From Batillaria attramentaria (Eukaryota; Mollusca; Gastropoda; Batillariidae): a stretch of 64,000 nucleotides of DNA. The notes beneath the pieces were generated by a model. That model saw nothing but the letters and a program-made list of their open reading frames with translations, was not told the origin of the DNA and did not search any database. Below are positions 12,250-47,739 of this stretch, piece by piece (positions within the stretch are counted from its first letter, which is position 1; each line of letters begins with the position of its first letter). The translations under genes and the position numbers were made by a program. Location: the NCBI GenBank assembly GCA_018292915.2, contig JACVVK020000335.1, positions 439,501-503,500 of the forward strand, given 5' to 3'.

Positions 12250-13140
12250 CTGAAATTTATTTCTATAAATTTCTTTGGTAGTTCTGATTTGAGTTTCATT
12301 CTCCTTGCTGGACACTCTAAAATTATTAAAGAGATATTAATAAAACTAGAATTACTTAGTGTGAAGATAGGAACATAAACAGGAAATACTTTGAGCTCAT
12401 TCAAGTAAGTCTAGTCTGGTGCCACGTGTACGCAGAGAACGAATTTTGTAATTTTCCGATCCTTCTCATTGATGACAGCGCTTGCAAAGTATCCATAGAC
12501 GTAGTTGAAGTATTATGATGATGCGTTTCCATCAGCAAACAGTCATACATTTTGTAGAAACTTAGAAAATGTGTTTTCCTTTGCCTAGAATTCTGTCAGT
12601 GGCGCCGAAGTACGTTGTTTTGAAGTTCTATCGAAAACTTGGATGCACCAATTTTGCAATTTTAGATTGCAAGTTTCATCCTAAAGTTTATTGTCGTTTG
12701 AAAAGAAATAATTTTAGGTAGTTTTTGGAAATAAGTTGTAGATTTTATGAGAGAGATATTCTTGACAGATAAATTTTAGTCAGTGAGAACCGTATCGAAG
12801 CCAAAACAGTTTTTGTCGTCTGCTACAAACAACTGACGGTAACACGGATCGGAGTTGACCTAGTTACCAGTTGTTTCATTTCGGTTTTCTTCAGTTGAGT
12901 CTTAGACAAGTAAAGGAAAAACTAGTTTTATTTTTTTAAAAAGTATTGTTGTGTCTAATGATAGTCATTTTGTCTAAAAAGATCTGACTGGGTGGGGGAA
13001 TCAACGGAAAAGAGGAGGGTGAACAACGGACAGCGGCATAAACGGCAGCAAGTTTACAATATATACAGATGAACACACACATGCCTATTTGTAGCCCAAG
13101 GCTCCTTCCCCGGTAGAAATATAAAAATACATAAAATAGA
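12250..13140. other. AT-rich intergenic stretch
   Basis: No repeat structure, splice-supported exon or conserved frame recognised. It separates the MITE at 11600-12247 from the 3' end of the minus-strand receptor gene. Confidence 0.4.
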
Positions 13141-13147
13141 TATATCA

Positions 13148-13153
13148 TTTATT
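13148..13153 (-). promoter_or_regulatory. Polyadenylation signal AATAAA for the minus-strand Ig-GTPase gene
   Basis: TTTATT on the plus strand reads AATAAA on the minus strand, 108 bases after the stop codon at 13261. It is the first good signal downstream of the GTPase-encoding terminal exon. Confidence 0.55.
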
Positions 13154-13260
13154 TTTCAGTAGTATCACATGGGCTTCTAAACCGCGCCGAAAGTTGCTCT
13201 CAGTCAGCAAATTAAAATAGTCACAGTGTGACCTTTAGTAGAACGTAGAACAGCTCATGT

Positions 13261-35619
<22,359 letters not shown>

Positions 35620-35867
35620 GACTGTTGGCTGAAAGAAAAGCAGTTTATTAATTTTTTTTTTATTTACCTTTCATTACCTCCTTCCCTAGTCATTATCTGG
35701 AGGGGGGGGGGGGGGGGGGCTTCATGACATCTGGTAAGGTAATGTACAGTAGGAGCAGTGCTACCTGTTGAGTTAGTCAAATTAGTTATTTAGGGCTTAA
35801 CGCCGCGCAAGCAACAAAGACTATTTCGCGGCTGCTAGCTGTTGAGACCAAAGAGTAGTAAGGATAA

Positions 35868-35931
<64 letters not shown>

Positions 35932-36144
35932 TGTCTGCGGACAACATGTGACCTGTTTCCACAAAATGGTGGATACAAGATATGAATGAATATGGAAAGG
36001 GGAGAAAATGCTCTTTGAATTGACATGCGAATGGCACTTTTATTCCTAAGATTGTGAATACAGCGGTCGCTGGAAGTTGGTAGAGCTACTGCCGGCACAG
36101 ATTGACCTCAGGTATGTGTTTCGCGTAGAATGCCACAGACCGGC

Positions 36145-36515
36145 TTAAAGATCTAAGCCCCCAACAAAAAGCTTTCCGAAGTGTGTGTCTGTCACAGTTG
36201 CAGAGTTTTCAGCGTCCCTGAAACCCCAATAAAAACCAAGGGCAGCCTGATTTCACAGCTCAGTTTGCGTTTTGACACTGAGCGAAAAAGATCTTGCAGC
36301 ATTCAACATCCGCTAGACACTGTAGCGAAGTGCCTCGCTCACTGACCAAAAGCCAAATAATGTCACGGCAAACTCGTGCTCTGGTTTTAAAAGGGCCCCT
36401 GAAGCGCTGAAAACTCTGCAACTGTGACAGAGTTGACTCTGCTTGCACGGTCGACTCTGTTAAAAAAAAAAAATTACACTTCGGAAAGCTTTTTGTTGGG
36501 AGCTTAGATGTGGAA
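36145..36515. repeat. Fold-back repeat
   Basis: Left arm near 36149-36216 (CAACAAAAAGCTTTCCGAAG, CAGTTGCAGAGTTTTCAGCG) is inverted at about 36403-36510 (CGCTGAAAACTCTGCAACTG, CTTCGGAAAGCTTTTTGTTG). Confidence 0.65.
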
Positions 36516-36809
36516 GTACCATTTCGTGACAACGGGTTACAGTTGATATGACTGCTTGGGAGAAGTACATTAATTTTTGAAGTAAATTTTGACTTCAAGC
36601 GACAACCTTCAATAATTAATGTTCAGCTTTGGTTGGAACTACTGCTAAATGTCGTAAAAGACCAAATAAGGTAACTGTTATCAAAACAGCATCCAGGATC
36701 ACTGGAACAGAACTTCCCCCACTTGAGGCACTATACTGTTACGAGTGTGGCTATGTGTTTTGTACTGTGTTGATAGATACTAGCTTTTTTTTTTTTTTTT
36801 TTTTTAGAA

Positions 36810-37100
36810 AGCCGACGGTCCAGCGATAGGCACAGACTCGCGATTTTTTGGCCGGAAAAGCAGGAAAACGCTTTTAAAAAGCAGGGAAAAAGCAGGAAAC
36901 CTCTTCACAGTCAGTTAAAAAATCAGGAAAGCTCTTCACAGCAGGTTCAAAACGCAGCCCTGAATATGAAAATACTATGAGGCGCAAAATGCACCTTACC
37001 CGGGAAGGCCGACGGTCCAGCGATAGACACAGACTCGCGATTTTTTGGCCAGAAAAGCCGGAAAACGCTTTAAAAAGCAGGAAAGCTGTTCACAGCCGGT
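36810..37100 (+). mobile_element. Fragment of the hAT-like MITE family of 11600-12247
   Basis: Contains GACGGTCCAGCGATAG and GATTTTTTGGCCGGAAAAGC blocks twice, as in 11940-12180, but lacks the CAGGG termini. A (GACA)n(CA)n tract follows at 37105-37207. Confidence 0.55.
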
Positions 37101-37119
37101 TCACACAGACAGACAGACA

Positions 37120-37208
<89 letters not shown>

Positions 37209-37458
37209 CATTATAACTATCAACACAGCTTGACTGAATAGTTCTTTTTATACCCTTTGAACTTCGAAATCTTTTGACACAGAGGGACATGTCAAATAAT
37301 GTCCGGTTAAAACGGGAATGACTAACCGATACTAAAACAGTCCGAATACGGAAGAATTTCAGGGCAACTACTTTTATGTTGTACATGTACATTTTCACAT
37401 TTTGCAACGATTTGTAGTGATAATCTTTGTGATCAAGTCATGCGCTGACCTGCTGACA

Positions 37459-37540
37459 ATGACAAGACAGTACGTGAAAAGATGTGTTCTTGGTGCTCTT
37501 GTTTTGATGTACGCATTGTCTTCACATGCTACCAAAGAAT
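37459..37540 (+). CDS. Signal-peptide exon of the DYLTP receptor
   Basis: ATG at 37459 starts a basic then hydrophobic stretch ending near SSHA, and the exon ends T|GTAAGT in phase 1, as in the two other receptors of the window. Confidence 0.65.
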
Positions 37541-37860
37541 GTAAGTACACGATGTGAATGTGATGTGTGCACAGTTGAAGCCTTGTTCGGGCCGTGTTGC
37601 TGAGCCCAAATGAACGACTGCGTCGGTTTGCAGTCCGCCGTGAAATCATATTTTTCGGTCAGGCCGTTTTAGGTCTGTTTTAAGACTGTTTGGAAGACTA
37701 CTGTCCCAACAGTGGCAGCGCCTGCTCACAATAGGAGTTGCTTCTTCTGATGTAGGCTTCTTTAAAAAACAACAACAACAACAACAACAAAAAACCCTGA
37801 AGATTCTTTTCAACTTAACAGGGGGTCTGAGTGGAGATTCAGGATAGAATATAAACTTAA

Positions 37861-37939
<79 letters not shown>

Positions 37940-37956
37940 TGCGTGTGTGTGTGTGT

Positions 37957-37997
<41 letters not shown>

Positions 37998-38594
37998 TGT
38001 GTGTGTGTGCGTGTGCGTGTGTGTGTGTGTTTCCCGCAGGCACTCGCCAGCTAAAATTCCCGACTCTGAATCAGAGCTTTGTCCTGACAGCACAGGAGAA
38101 CACAAAAGTCGTTCTGCCATTTCAGCTTTTCTTCATTTCCAATTCTTCATGCACTATTCCAAATGAAGTAGATATCGAGGTCATCAAAACTGGTGCAAAC
38201 AAGCATACAGAGCGAGGGGTCATCTGCAACATCGTTCGTATCAATGGAGAATGTCACGTGTCAATGCCTTCAAACTGCACTTGCGCACAAAATGGAACGT
38301 ACGAACTTCAAAGAACTGTCCAAATGACGGATAATGCAGTGTGGATCTGGCAAACAAACACGGGTGAACTACAAGAAACTCAAGTGCAGTTCAAGATAAC
38401 TGGTGAGACTCTCTCTCTCTCTCTCTCCCCTCCCCCGCAATGACGGACATTTGGAATTATTTATCATTAATGGTAGATGTCTATCTTTACTAACCATCAC
38501 GTAACGCTAAAGCTTATATTGGAGTTGTGATTTCAACCGTGCACTGACACTACTGCCTGCAGGTTTTTTTTTTTTTGTTTTTTTTTTTTACATT

Positions 38595-38629
<35 letters not shown>

Positions 38630-39277
38630 ATTATTTTAGTTGACCTACAAATGTGCTCGTGTTTGTCATATAAAATATGGTGGCTAAATCTATAGTTATG
38701 GTGTGATTTCATGGCACATGATAAATCTATCGACAATATAACTGCGCAATGATTAATTCTAGAGTTAGTCATGGTGTGGTACATTGGCCTGTTGTTCTGT
38801 TTGTACAGCATTGGTACCAACCAGACAAGGTGTGCCTGGATTTACTGTGCTTACCACGACAGACCCTGAGACGCGTACACAGAACACACGTGCTTCCCAA
38901 ACCGACAATGCTTCGTCTTCTGGTAAAGCAACAGAAATTACTGCGCCTGAATCTGCACCTGAAGTACCTGCAGACACCACGGATGGCCCCAAAGCTAATG
39001 ATGCTTCGTCTGCGCAACTCGGGTCGAATGTGATAATTGCGCTGGGGACCGCTGGTATCATTGCTTTTGCAGCGATTTTCATCGCCACCATCGTCATGTG
39101 TATGAAAAAAGGTACGATTTTATTATGTGGAAAAGTATTTTGTTTGTTGTGAATCGTTGGTGTTGATCTCTACAACGTGAGATAAGTGTGTTCTTTTGTA
39201 TCGTGTGGCTATATTTAGCTTTATTAAATTGGATAAACTACTACTAGTACAGCTACTGCTACTACTGCTGCTGCTGG

Positions 39278-39312
<35 letters not shown>

Positions 39313-40342
39313 AATAAAAAAGATGAACCAAAAAGGAAAGAGCCAGCCGAAATGGTTGATTTTGGCAGTCAGGGTTCAAACCTTGCCCCAAGCTGCTTAT
39401 AAATTTTAATGACTTCTACTCGATGCCACAATCACAAGACATTTCAACAATTTTGTAGAAAGAGGCAAAGGAAACCATCAAGGCAGAGGACAGGGCCAGC
39501 CACAGACTGATGCGGAGAGCGACAGAGAGAGAAAGGACAGCCCTGAAGGATCACAGTACCACATGTATTGGGAGCCTGATGAACCTGAACTCCCCCATGA
39601 TCGCTTTGGTAATAAGACGACATAGCCTAACGGTTTCATATTATTTTACACCAGTGTGCAATACTCAGTGGAGGCTTTGCAACAGCCAGCCTTGCAAGTA
39701 TGCACAGATTTCAAAATTTAATTAATTCCAGGTATTTGACGTGTGAATGGCCATTTGTGACGGAGACATGCAAATGAGAGGCCTAGATTATAAGCCCTTC
39801 TTTCGTCAATGCATAATACAAAAAAAAAAAAAAAACCTTTTGTTTTACGTCCCAATGCCGAGTCTGCTTCAGATAATTTTACCAGAGACGTCTCTTACTA
39901 TGCCATGTTTATTTTCTGGTTGCAGAGTTGCCTGGGTCATCTTGTCAGGCCCCCATGACGCTTCCTGACGACTATTTGACTCCTACTCCTTTGCCTACCA
40001 GACAGGCAGGTGCGTACACTTAGAACTCGTACTCTGATCGGTGTGGATGGCCAGTTATTCATTTCGGGCATCCACATGATGGAAGTTACTTTACAGAACC
40101 GCGTGATTCTTAGCAGAGGCTTTGAGAGACCGAATACCAGCTGTGCTGGTGATAAGAACAAAAATAGTTATTACATCATTATTTTCTGGTTGCAGAGTTG
40201 CCTGCACCGCCTTGCCAAACTCCCAGGGCTCTCCCTATCGACTACCTGACTCCGGCAAAAAGAGGTGCGGCGAACTTAGAACTTCGCCCGCTTTTGAAAG
40301 ACTGGACTCTGATGAAATAACCAGTCTTGAGAGAGAGAGAGG

Positions 40343-40429
<87 letters not shown>

Positions 40430-40964
40430 CTTATTTCATTTCAGTTAAGCTTTCGGCCCATAAGAGGGGTGAAGGTAGGGGGTAGAAGGGATCACATGTG
40501 TAAAATATAAACGTACAGTCATAACTCACTTTCGCTCTCTGTTTCCTTACAATTTTCGGACCTAAGGCACTCGAAGTTTAACTCACTGAAAATTTGCACT
40601 GGCGAGTGTGTCAGGGTTGCACACTTTCCACAGCTTCTATAGGACAAATTGTCCTGGAAACAGCAAAGTGATAGGACACAGTGTCCTGGCCACTTAGTGG
40701 CAATAAAAACTTTAATAGGACAAATGTCCGCTTGAGGTGGGAAAAATAGGACATGAAATTTTTATAGGTCAGTGTCCTGGGACCGACTTAAATGTGCAAC
40801 CCTGGTGTGTAAATAGAGTTTTCACAACGAGGTGTCCCTGATTACGGAAAATACACCACACGAGTTTGTTGATTTCAACCTGTGAGAAAAACTGCGATTT
40901 TTAGCGAGCAATTTTTCAGTCGAAATCAGCAAACAAATATTGTGTATTTTACGTAATGGGGGCA

Positions 40965-41031
<67 letters not shown>

Positions 41032-42332
41032 TGTCTGTCTGTCTGCGTCTGTCTGCGTCTGTCTGTCTGTGTCTGTGCGTGTGCCGGTGCAGCAATGCCC
41101 GAGTCATGTAATAAAAATAGATATGACACGCAAAATTGACCATTCCGCGATCATTACTCCAGAGAATAAAATATATATATTTGGGTACAGTGCGTGTGTT
41201 ATTGCAGTCGCCAACGGCGATACATGTGTACATGTCAACGGGGAAAATAGTTGCTGGCCCAGTGATCTAATCTAGCACATAAAGTTTGGGCTCTCAGTTT
41301 CTCGTGTCAGTTTCGGAGTCCTTGACCCTGCAGAAATGATATCAGCAGCTGATTACTTCCCGTTTGGCGAATCTTTTTTTCGATTTGCGAGGCCTGTGTC
41401 TACTTTCCTTCGAGCCGAATGTATTGTAGTATTTAACGACAGTCCCAGCGGTCTCAGACTAGGTTCTGTGTATTTTTGTCCGTGGAGTTATTGTCGTGCA
41501 ACGTCGTTCAGGGCTAGGCAGATCTGCGATTTGGTCAATCAGCGCAGTGAAAAAAACCATGTAAAGTATACCTCCAGAAAGCCTCAAGTGACAATGCGAT
41601 CATGCCCAGTAACTAAAATCTGCATAAAAAAATTCAGGAGCAAGGATCACTGACGTCAGCGAATGACGTCAAAGTATTATCTTGGAATTGTTTGGTCCTT
41701 TGAAAACGACTTGTAAGGTTTACAAAACAAGCAGTGAAATCTGTTGACTCACTGATACTTTAAGAATACGCAAGTACGGTTCCGTGTGCTGGCTGCGCGA
41801 GCTATTCAGGCTATGTCCTGCGAACGGTTACATCCAGGAAAACGGCCTGTCTTCCTATTGAACTTAATGAAACCCTAGAAATCTTTAAAAATCAACACAC
41901 ACAAAAAAAAAAATTCAGCAGCCGAATAATCATGTGTAGGGTAAAGTGTTTAGACAGATTCCAATGCTCAGAACATTTGTAGTGCTAGCAACGGCCGTCA
42001 GTGTTACATTTAGTTTCTGATGGAAAGACTTGGTTATTAATTGCAGTCAAGTTCGACACCGGCCCACAAGCATCAGTTACACTTTTAACAGTTTCACTCA
42101 CCGGTGAGAGATGGAGAGAACATATGTACGTCATGTATTGACTGGCCAAATATCCTTTCTATCAGCGAGACAATAGAAGTTACTTTACAGCACTGCGCGG
42201 TTCTTAGTGGAGGCTGCAAGATACCAAATAATAATAATAATGGTGACTGTGGTGGTGATGATAATGATACAGCACTTAGTAGAGGCTGCAAGATACCAAA
42301 TAATAATAATAATAATAACAACAATAATAATA

Positions 42333-42365
<33 letters not shown>

Positions 42366-42570
42366 ACTGTGGTGGTGATGATAATCATCATAGTTTCTAC
42401 ATCATTATTTTTTGGTTGCAGTGCTGCCTGCACGACCTTGTCAAGTCCCGAAGACGCTTCCTGACGACTACCTGACTCCGAGAGAGGAAGGTGCGGTAAA
42501 CTTAGAACTAAACCCGCTTTGTAAGTACACGGACTCTGCTGAAAGGAAACAATCTGTGCAAAACTGTTGA
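37459..42570 (+). CDS. Type I Ig-like receptor with triplicated DYLTP cytoplasmic exons
   Basis: Exons 37459-37540, 38040-38402, 38809-39111, 39459-39608, 39926-40009, 40196-40264 and 42422-42570. Every internal join is phase 1 with GT/AG borders, giving 399 residues. Exon 1 is a signal peptide ([18 protein letters not shown]). Exon 2 is an extracellular Ig-like region of about 121 residues with several Cys and NSS, NCT and NGT sequons. Exon 3 is a Thr/Ser/Pro-rich mucin-like stalk ([13 protein letters not shown]) followed by the transmembrane helix [20 protein letters not shown] and MCMKK. Exon 4 gives a charged tail with [17 protein letters not shown]. Exons 5-7 are duplicates of one exon, each with LP..PCQ.P and DYLTP. 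The last continues [18 protein letters not shown] to TGA. The role is inferred: a signalling receptor recruiting SH2 proteins. Confidence 0.7.
38040..38402 (+). CDS. Extracellular Ig-like exon of the DYLTP receptor
   Basis: Follows a long (GT)n intron tract and the acceptor TTTCCCGCAG. It encodes an Ig-like beta-rich sequence: [54 protein letters not shown]. Unlike the other two receptors the whole domain is in one exon. The fold assignment is by pattern only; Ig-type spacing of Cys is not perfect. Confidence 0.55.
39239..39314 (+). repeat. (CTA)n/(CTG)n trinucleotide repeat
   Basis: An imperfect CTA/CTG repeat ends in about nine CTA units; intronic in the DYLTP receptor. Confidence 0.85.
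39926..40264 (+). repeat. Tandemly duplicated intron-exon units encoding DYLTP
   Basis: Exons 39926-40009 and 40196-40264 share the acceptor context TTTTCTGGTTGCAG, the start AGTTGCCTG and the core GACTA(T/C)(T/C)TGACTCC. A third, more distant copy is 42422-42570, preceded by the same TTTTTGGTTGCAG and a duplicated TTCTTAG.GGAGGCT(G/T) intron block near 42200. Upstream copies retain degenerate versions of the terminal NLEL coding extension beyond their donors, so they derive from a terminal exon. Confidence 0.7.
40329..40427. repeat. (GA)n microsatellite
   Basis: Nearly pure GA dinucleotides, 65 bases after the second DYLTP exon. Confidence 0.95.
40825..40968. mobile_element. Fold-back MITE, copy 1 (copy 2 at 62268-62390)
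   Basis: CCCTGATTACGGAAAATACA with CACGAGTTTGTTGATTTC is inverted at GTGTATTTTACGTAATGGGG. The same hairpin with the same arms is found at 62268-62390. Confidence 0.65.
41083..41995 (+). repeat. 0.9-kb direct repeat, copy 1
   Basis: Begins AATGCCCGAGTCATGTAATA and ends CTAGCAACGGCCG. The second copy at 44426-45388 has the same borders with small indels. Both copies are preceded by long GT/CA tracts. Internal frames are broken differently, so it looks like a non-coding transposable element rather than a gene. Confidence 0.75.
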
Positions 42571-42579
42571 GCGTGTGTG

Positions 42580-43226
42580 CCCTCCCATACAACCTAAAGG
42601 GAAGTTTGCTGGGTTTAGAAAAATGTATGCTGCATTGGAAGCCTGGTGAAAGAAAATGGAAGATTCATGTCATCTATGGAGTTCAAAGAGAGAAAACAAA
42701 TTACATAAATAGTGATTTTTCTGGGATACCTGGGGGTGTGTTTATGCCGTGAAAACCTACGCGAGAAAGCTGAAACATGTACTGCTGGAAAAGAATGAAG
42801 CAAATCAAACACAAAGATCTATGATTTTTTCGAAATGAAGTAAAACTGAAATGGTTGCAGGTCAGATTAGAATACAGAATACTTGCAACAAACTAAAGAA
42901 ATGAATGTCCTCAGTAGCCTGATGTGTAGCTTATGTGGACAAGAAAAAGAAATACTCGAGCCCCTCTTTGTCAAGTGCCATTACGTGCAGAAATTTTGGG
43001 AAGCATTGAAAACACCCATGAACAATAAATGCACACATGCTAATAACATGCAGTTCACTGACAAGCTCTTATTATTTTGTTATGATGTTAGATCAGACAA
43101 TACATTTGACTGCATACTATTAAAGGCGAAATGCTACATACATAAATGCAGAATCGAAAACACCACCCCATGTGTCCAGGTATTTGTATCAATATTAAAT
43201 AAAAAGATGATGGTTTTACCACAGTT
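42580..43226 (+). pseudogene. LINE ORF2 C-terminal remnant
   Basis: The frame from 42883 encodes MCSLCGQEKEILEPLFVKCH then VQKFWEALKTPM, the C-x2-C..F..C..FW pattern at the end of LINE reverse-transcriptase proteins. The upstream frame near 42620 (MLHWKPGERKWKIHVIYGVQ) may be more of the same protein. Frames are broken and there is no catalytic domain. Confidence 0.5.
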
Positions 43227-43237
43227 CGCTTTGATTG

Positions 43238-43293
43238 CGTATGTGGTGGAAAAGGACGTTAAATCCCCAAACACCCACCCATCCACGCACCCC
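43238..43293 (+). mobile_element. SINE tail fragment with 11-bp target-site duplication
   Basis: Only the GGTGGAAAAGGACGTTAAAT..CAAACACCCACCC tail remains. It is flanked by CGCTTTGATTG at 43227-43237 and 43294-43304 and inserted in a LINE remnant. Confidence 0.75.
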
Positions 43294-43304
43294 CGCTTTG
43301 ATTG

Positions 43305-44135
<831 letters not shown>

Positions 44136-44218
44136 AGATGTCACACGGTACGACAAGGGAACAATTACATTGTCTTGGTGTAGAGACTCGAAGTAACCAG
44201 TGGAGTAATTACTTACGG

Positions 44219-44298
<80 letters not shown>

Positions 44299-44425
44299 TT
44301 TTAGGAAGATTTTCGCCCATAACGTGAAAATGTGCATAGAATAGGGAAATATTTTGAACAGAGTTTCCGATGTATGCCGGTTGAATCTGTTCACTGTCAT
44401 GTAGCTACCTTATTCGCGTCTGTCC

Positions 44426-45388
44426 CGGCAATGCCCGAGTCATGTAATAAAAATTAATATGACACGCAAAACTGACCACTCCGCAAACATTACTCCAGAA
44501 CATAAATATATATTTCGGGTACAGTGCGTGTGTTATTGCAGTCGCCAACGAATTTCGGCGATACATGTGTACATGTCAACGTCGAAAATTGTGGCTGGCC
44601 CAGTGATCTAATCTAGTTCATAAAGTTCGGGCTCGCAGTTTCTCGTCTCAGTTTCAGAGTCCTGTCACTCTCGCTGTGCTGACACAGCGACCTTTACCCT
44701 GCAGAAATGATATCAGCAGCAGACGACTTCCCGTTTGGCGAATCTTTTGATCGATTTGCGAGGCCTGTGTCTACTTTCCTTCGAGCCGAATGTATTGTAG
44801 TATTTAACGACAGTCCCAGCGGTCTCAGACTAGGTTCTGTGTATTTTTGTCCGTGAAGTTATTTTCGTGCAATGTCGTTCAGGGCTAGGCAGATCTGCGA
44901 TTTGGTCAATCAACGTAGTGAAAAAAAACATGTAAAGTATACCTCAGACAGCCTCAAGTGACAATGTGATCATAACTAAGATCTGCATTAACAAAAATTC
45001 AAGAGCAAGGATCACTGACGTCAGCGAATGACGTCAAAGTATTATCTTGGAATTGTTTGATCCTTTGAAAACGACTTGTAAGGTTTACAAAACAAGCAGT
45101 GAAATATGTTGACTCACTGATACTTTAAGAATACGCAAGTACGGTTCCGTGTGCTGGCTGCGCGAGCTATTCAGGCTATGTCCTGCGAACGGTTACATCC
45201 AGGAAAACGGCCTGTCTTCCTATTGAACTTAATGTTGCACATGAAACCCTAGACATCTTTAAAATCCTCCCCCCCCCCCCAAAAAAAAAAAAATCACAAA
45301 AATTCAGCAGCCGAATACTCATGTGTAGGGTAAAGTGTTTAGACAGATTCCAATGCTCAGAACATTTGTAGTGCTAGCAACGGCCGCC
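44426..45388 (+). repeat. 0.9-kb direct repeat, copy 2
   Basis: Matches 41083-41995 throughout, with extra sequence (CTGTCACTCTCGCTGTGCTG) near 44662 and a C-run/A-run near 45270. Confidence 0.75.
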
Positions 45389-45389
45389 T

Positions 45390-47735
45390 ACTACCTCAAC
45401 CTCTGTCGTCTAGCTGCTAGCTCTCGCCGGTTTCAGCTGCGCATGAATACAAATAGTCCATAATTGTGTCATTTTCGACTCTTTTCGCTATTGCTTGGTA
45501 TGAAACGTTTCCATACCCTACAAACAGCCAATGTTTGTAATTTTGCACTCTGCTTAGAAATTTATAGAGAGGTAAAATTTAGCGGAATTAGGTTTATGTA
45601 GCCTAAAGTGTGCTTGTTTTTGTTGTTGTTGTTGTTGTTGTTTTTTTGCATAGTCATTCTTGTCGTGGGCAATAAATCATGACCGTTTTCCAAACCATTC
45701 ATGCATCCACATCCACATGAATACATAAATCCTTCGCGATTCGATACCATATGTAGACTTCATAATAAACACAAGGTACTCATCTATGCATACATTAGTG
45801 CCACGCGACTCGATACAATATATAATAAAACAAGGTAATCAACATGTGTACTTATGTATTCAAAAGTAACGTACCTGAGCAATCATTGACGGTTGTAAGC
45901 ACAGCGTTGCAAGACTAGGATAATGTACCCGTAATCCTCGCTAGTATTCATATTTTACATGCACATTGAATGCCAGTGCATGCTGTCTGCAAACGAAGGG
46001 TCACTTTGACTGTCGCCGAATTGCTTACGCACAGGTGAAATATTTCCGGTTCAGTTCGTGTTGGCGGACGACTTTGAACTTGATCGAGCTGGTGACTAGA
46101 ACGATGACTAGACTGCAGTTGTTGTGCCAGTCTACACGCACACTTGTGCACCAGTGCTGAATAGGGTTTACTCCGAATTGCTTACGCACAGGTGAAATAT
46201 CTCCGGTTTCAGTTCGTGTTCGCGGACGACCTTGAACTTGATCGAGCTGGTGACTAGAACGATGACTAGACTTCGCAGTTGTTGTGACAGTCTACACGCA
46301 CACTTGTGCACCAGTGCTGAATAGGGTTTACTTCGTAAACTCAAGTATCCGTGCAGTGTGTGCTGTGCAAGATACAGTATAGTATGAATGCAGCTCTGAA
46401 GATTAACCTGAGTTTTCGCATGCAGACGAAGCGGAACTGAGTACAGCTGGCTGCGCAGCCATGGTGCCGTTCTAGTCATCGGTCTATTTTTAATCGATAC
46501 ACAAAGCAGGAAATATTTCACCTGCGTTATTATTCGACGGAGTGTTTGACTTGTAAACTGCCAACAGAAACTTCGAAAATTTTCAAAGTTTAATCGGAAA
46601 AGCCAGTTCTGATGAGAACTTGGGAAACATCCAGACAAGTACGGTGAATTGTGTCTCTCTTCTTTGTCCGCGTCTTACCATACTGAATCTACTGAATCCC
46701 CAGCAACTGCCAGGTGTGTACTTACATATATCCGTTTGTTGACTGCTTCTAGGCTTATAACTGTGACAAGAACGTCGAACGTGATATCATTTAGATGTGT
46801 GCAAAATATGAACCTTTTTAGGGTTGTGGTTGCTAGGCTGCAACGCGAGTCAAAACACGGGCCTGCCGCGTTTGCATGAAACTAACTACAGCTACTGGTA
46901 AGTGTCAACGTTTTTGGGTGTTGCTCATCCTGCCAGGTGCCGCTTTAATAATAGGCCTTTTCTCAGAATCTACAAACAGCGGAGGCACCAAATTCGGCAC
47001 GCTGACAAACAAGGATAAGACCGTTCAAAGAAATACCATTTGACTCATGGCCAAGGTCACTGAAGCAGTCTTGTTAGCGCATTAACATTAGCATTTTCTC
47101 AGAATCTACAAAAACCAGAGGATTTGACCTCTGCATGATGATAGATATTGACAGGAACTTTACAGACATGCCTGTATTAAACGACCTTGTGTCAAGATTA
47201 AAGCTGTGTGTGGAAAACTTTTGAAAAACTCTGAATATTGGCATTTTCTCAGAAATAATAAACAACAGAGGCACAAAACCTGGCATGCTGATAGACAGTG
47301 ATAATAACTTTAAACTGTGTCGTTTTAAAATGAACTTGACTCAATGTCTAGTCTGTTTGGAAATTTTACATTGGCGTTTTCTCTGAATCTATAAATCTAT
47401 GAATCTACAAAGTGTATCAAACATTGCCTGATGATATACATTAATATAACCTTAACGGAAATACCTATTGTCGATGATTTGACATCAACATCACGTAATG
47501 GTTACAAAACGATATCAGTCTACCACTCGTGATATATGATTTCAAATGTGCGTATCAGGCGTTTCGTCACTTTGGTTTCTGAGGGGTGAAAAGGTGCAAC
47601 TCCTTTAATTCGAAGCCCTCTTTGAAATTCAGTTCATCCGTCAAACTCCGGATAAGTGGAAACAAAAATCATCCACCGCTGTGCATTCGATTTAAACGTA
47701 TTCGGCTGTTCTTGGCAGTTTTCTTTCAGATTATC
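45390..47735. other. Region upstream of the third receptor gene; repeats only
   Basis: 46012-46173 and 46174-46335 are a tandem duplication of about 162 bp (CGAATTGCTTACGCACAGGT). 46955-47350 is a diverged, inverted relative of the 26471-27897 element (TTCTCAGAATCTACAAA repeated). A promoter for the gene starting at 47740 should lie nearby, but none is recognisable. Confidence 0.45.
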
Positions 47736-47739
47736 CAGC

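Larger units (their letters stand above)
35620..37458. promoter_or_regulatory. Divergent intergenic region between two Ig receptor genes
   Basis: This 1.8-kb stretch separates the start codons of the minus-strand Ig-GTPase gene (35619) and the plus-strand DYLTP receptor (37459), which are head to head. It must contain both promoters, but I recognise no TATA box or initiator with confidence. It holds a (CA)n tract at 35871-35930, a fold-back repeat, a hAT-like MITE fragment and a long (CA)n tract. Confidence 0.4.

Noticed and set aside
37810..38120. Cys-Val or Thr-His open frames running into the Ig exon
   Set aside because: The repeat part is intron; the exon starts at 38040 after TTTCCCGCAG.
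41336..41653. A 105-codon plus-strand frame
   Set aside because: Lies in the 0.9-kb direct repeat; the second copy breaks the frame with stops and indels.
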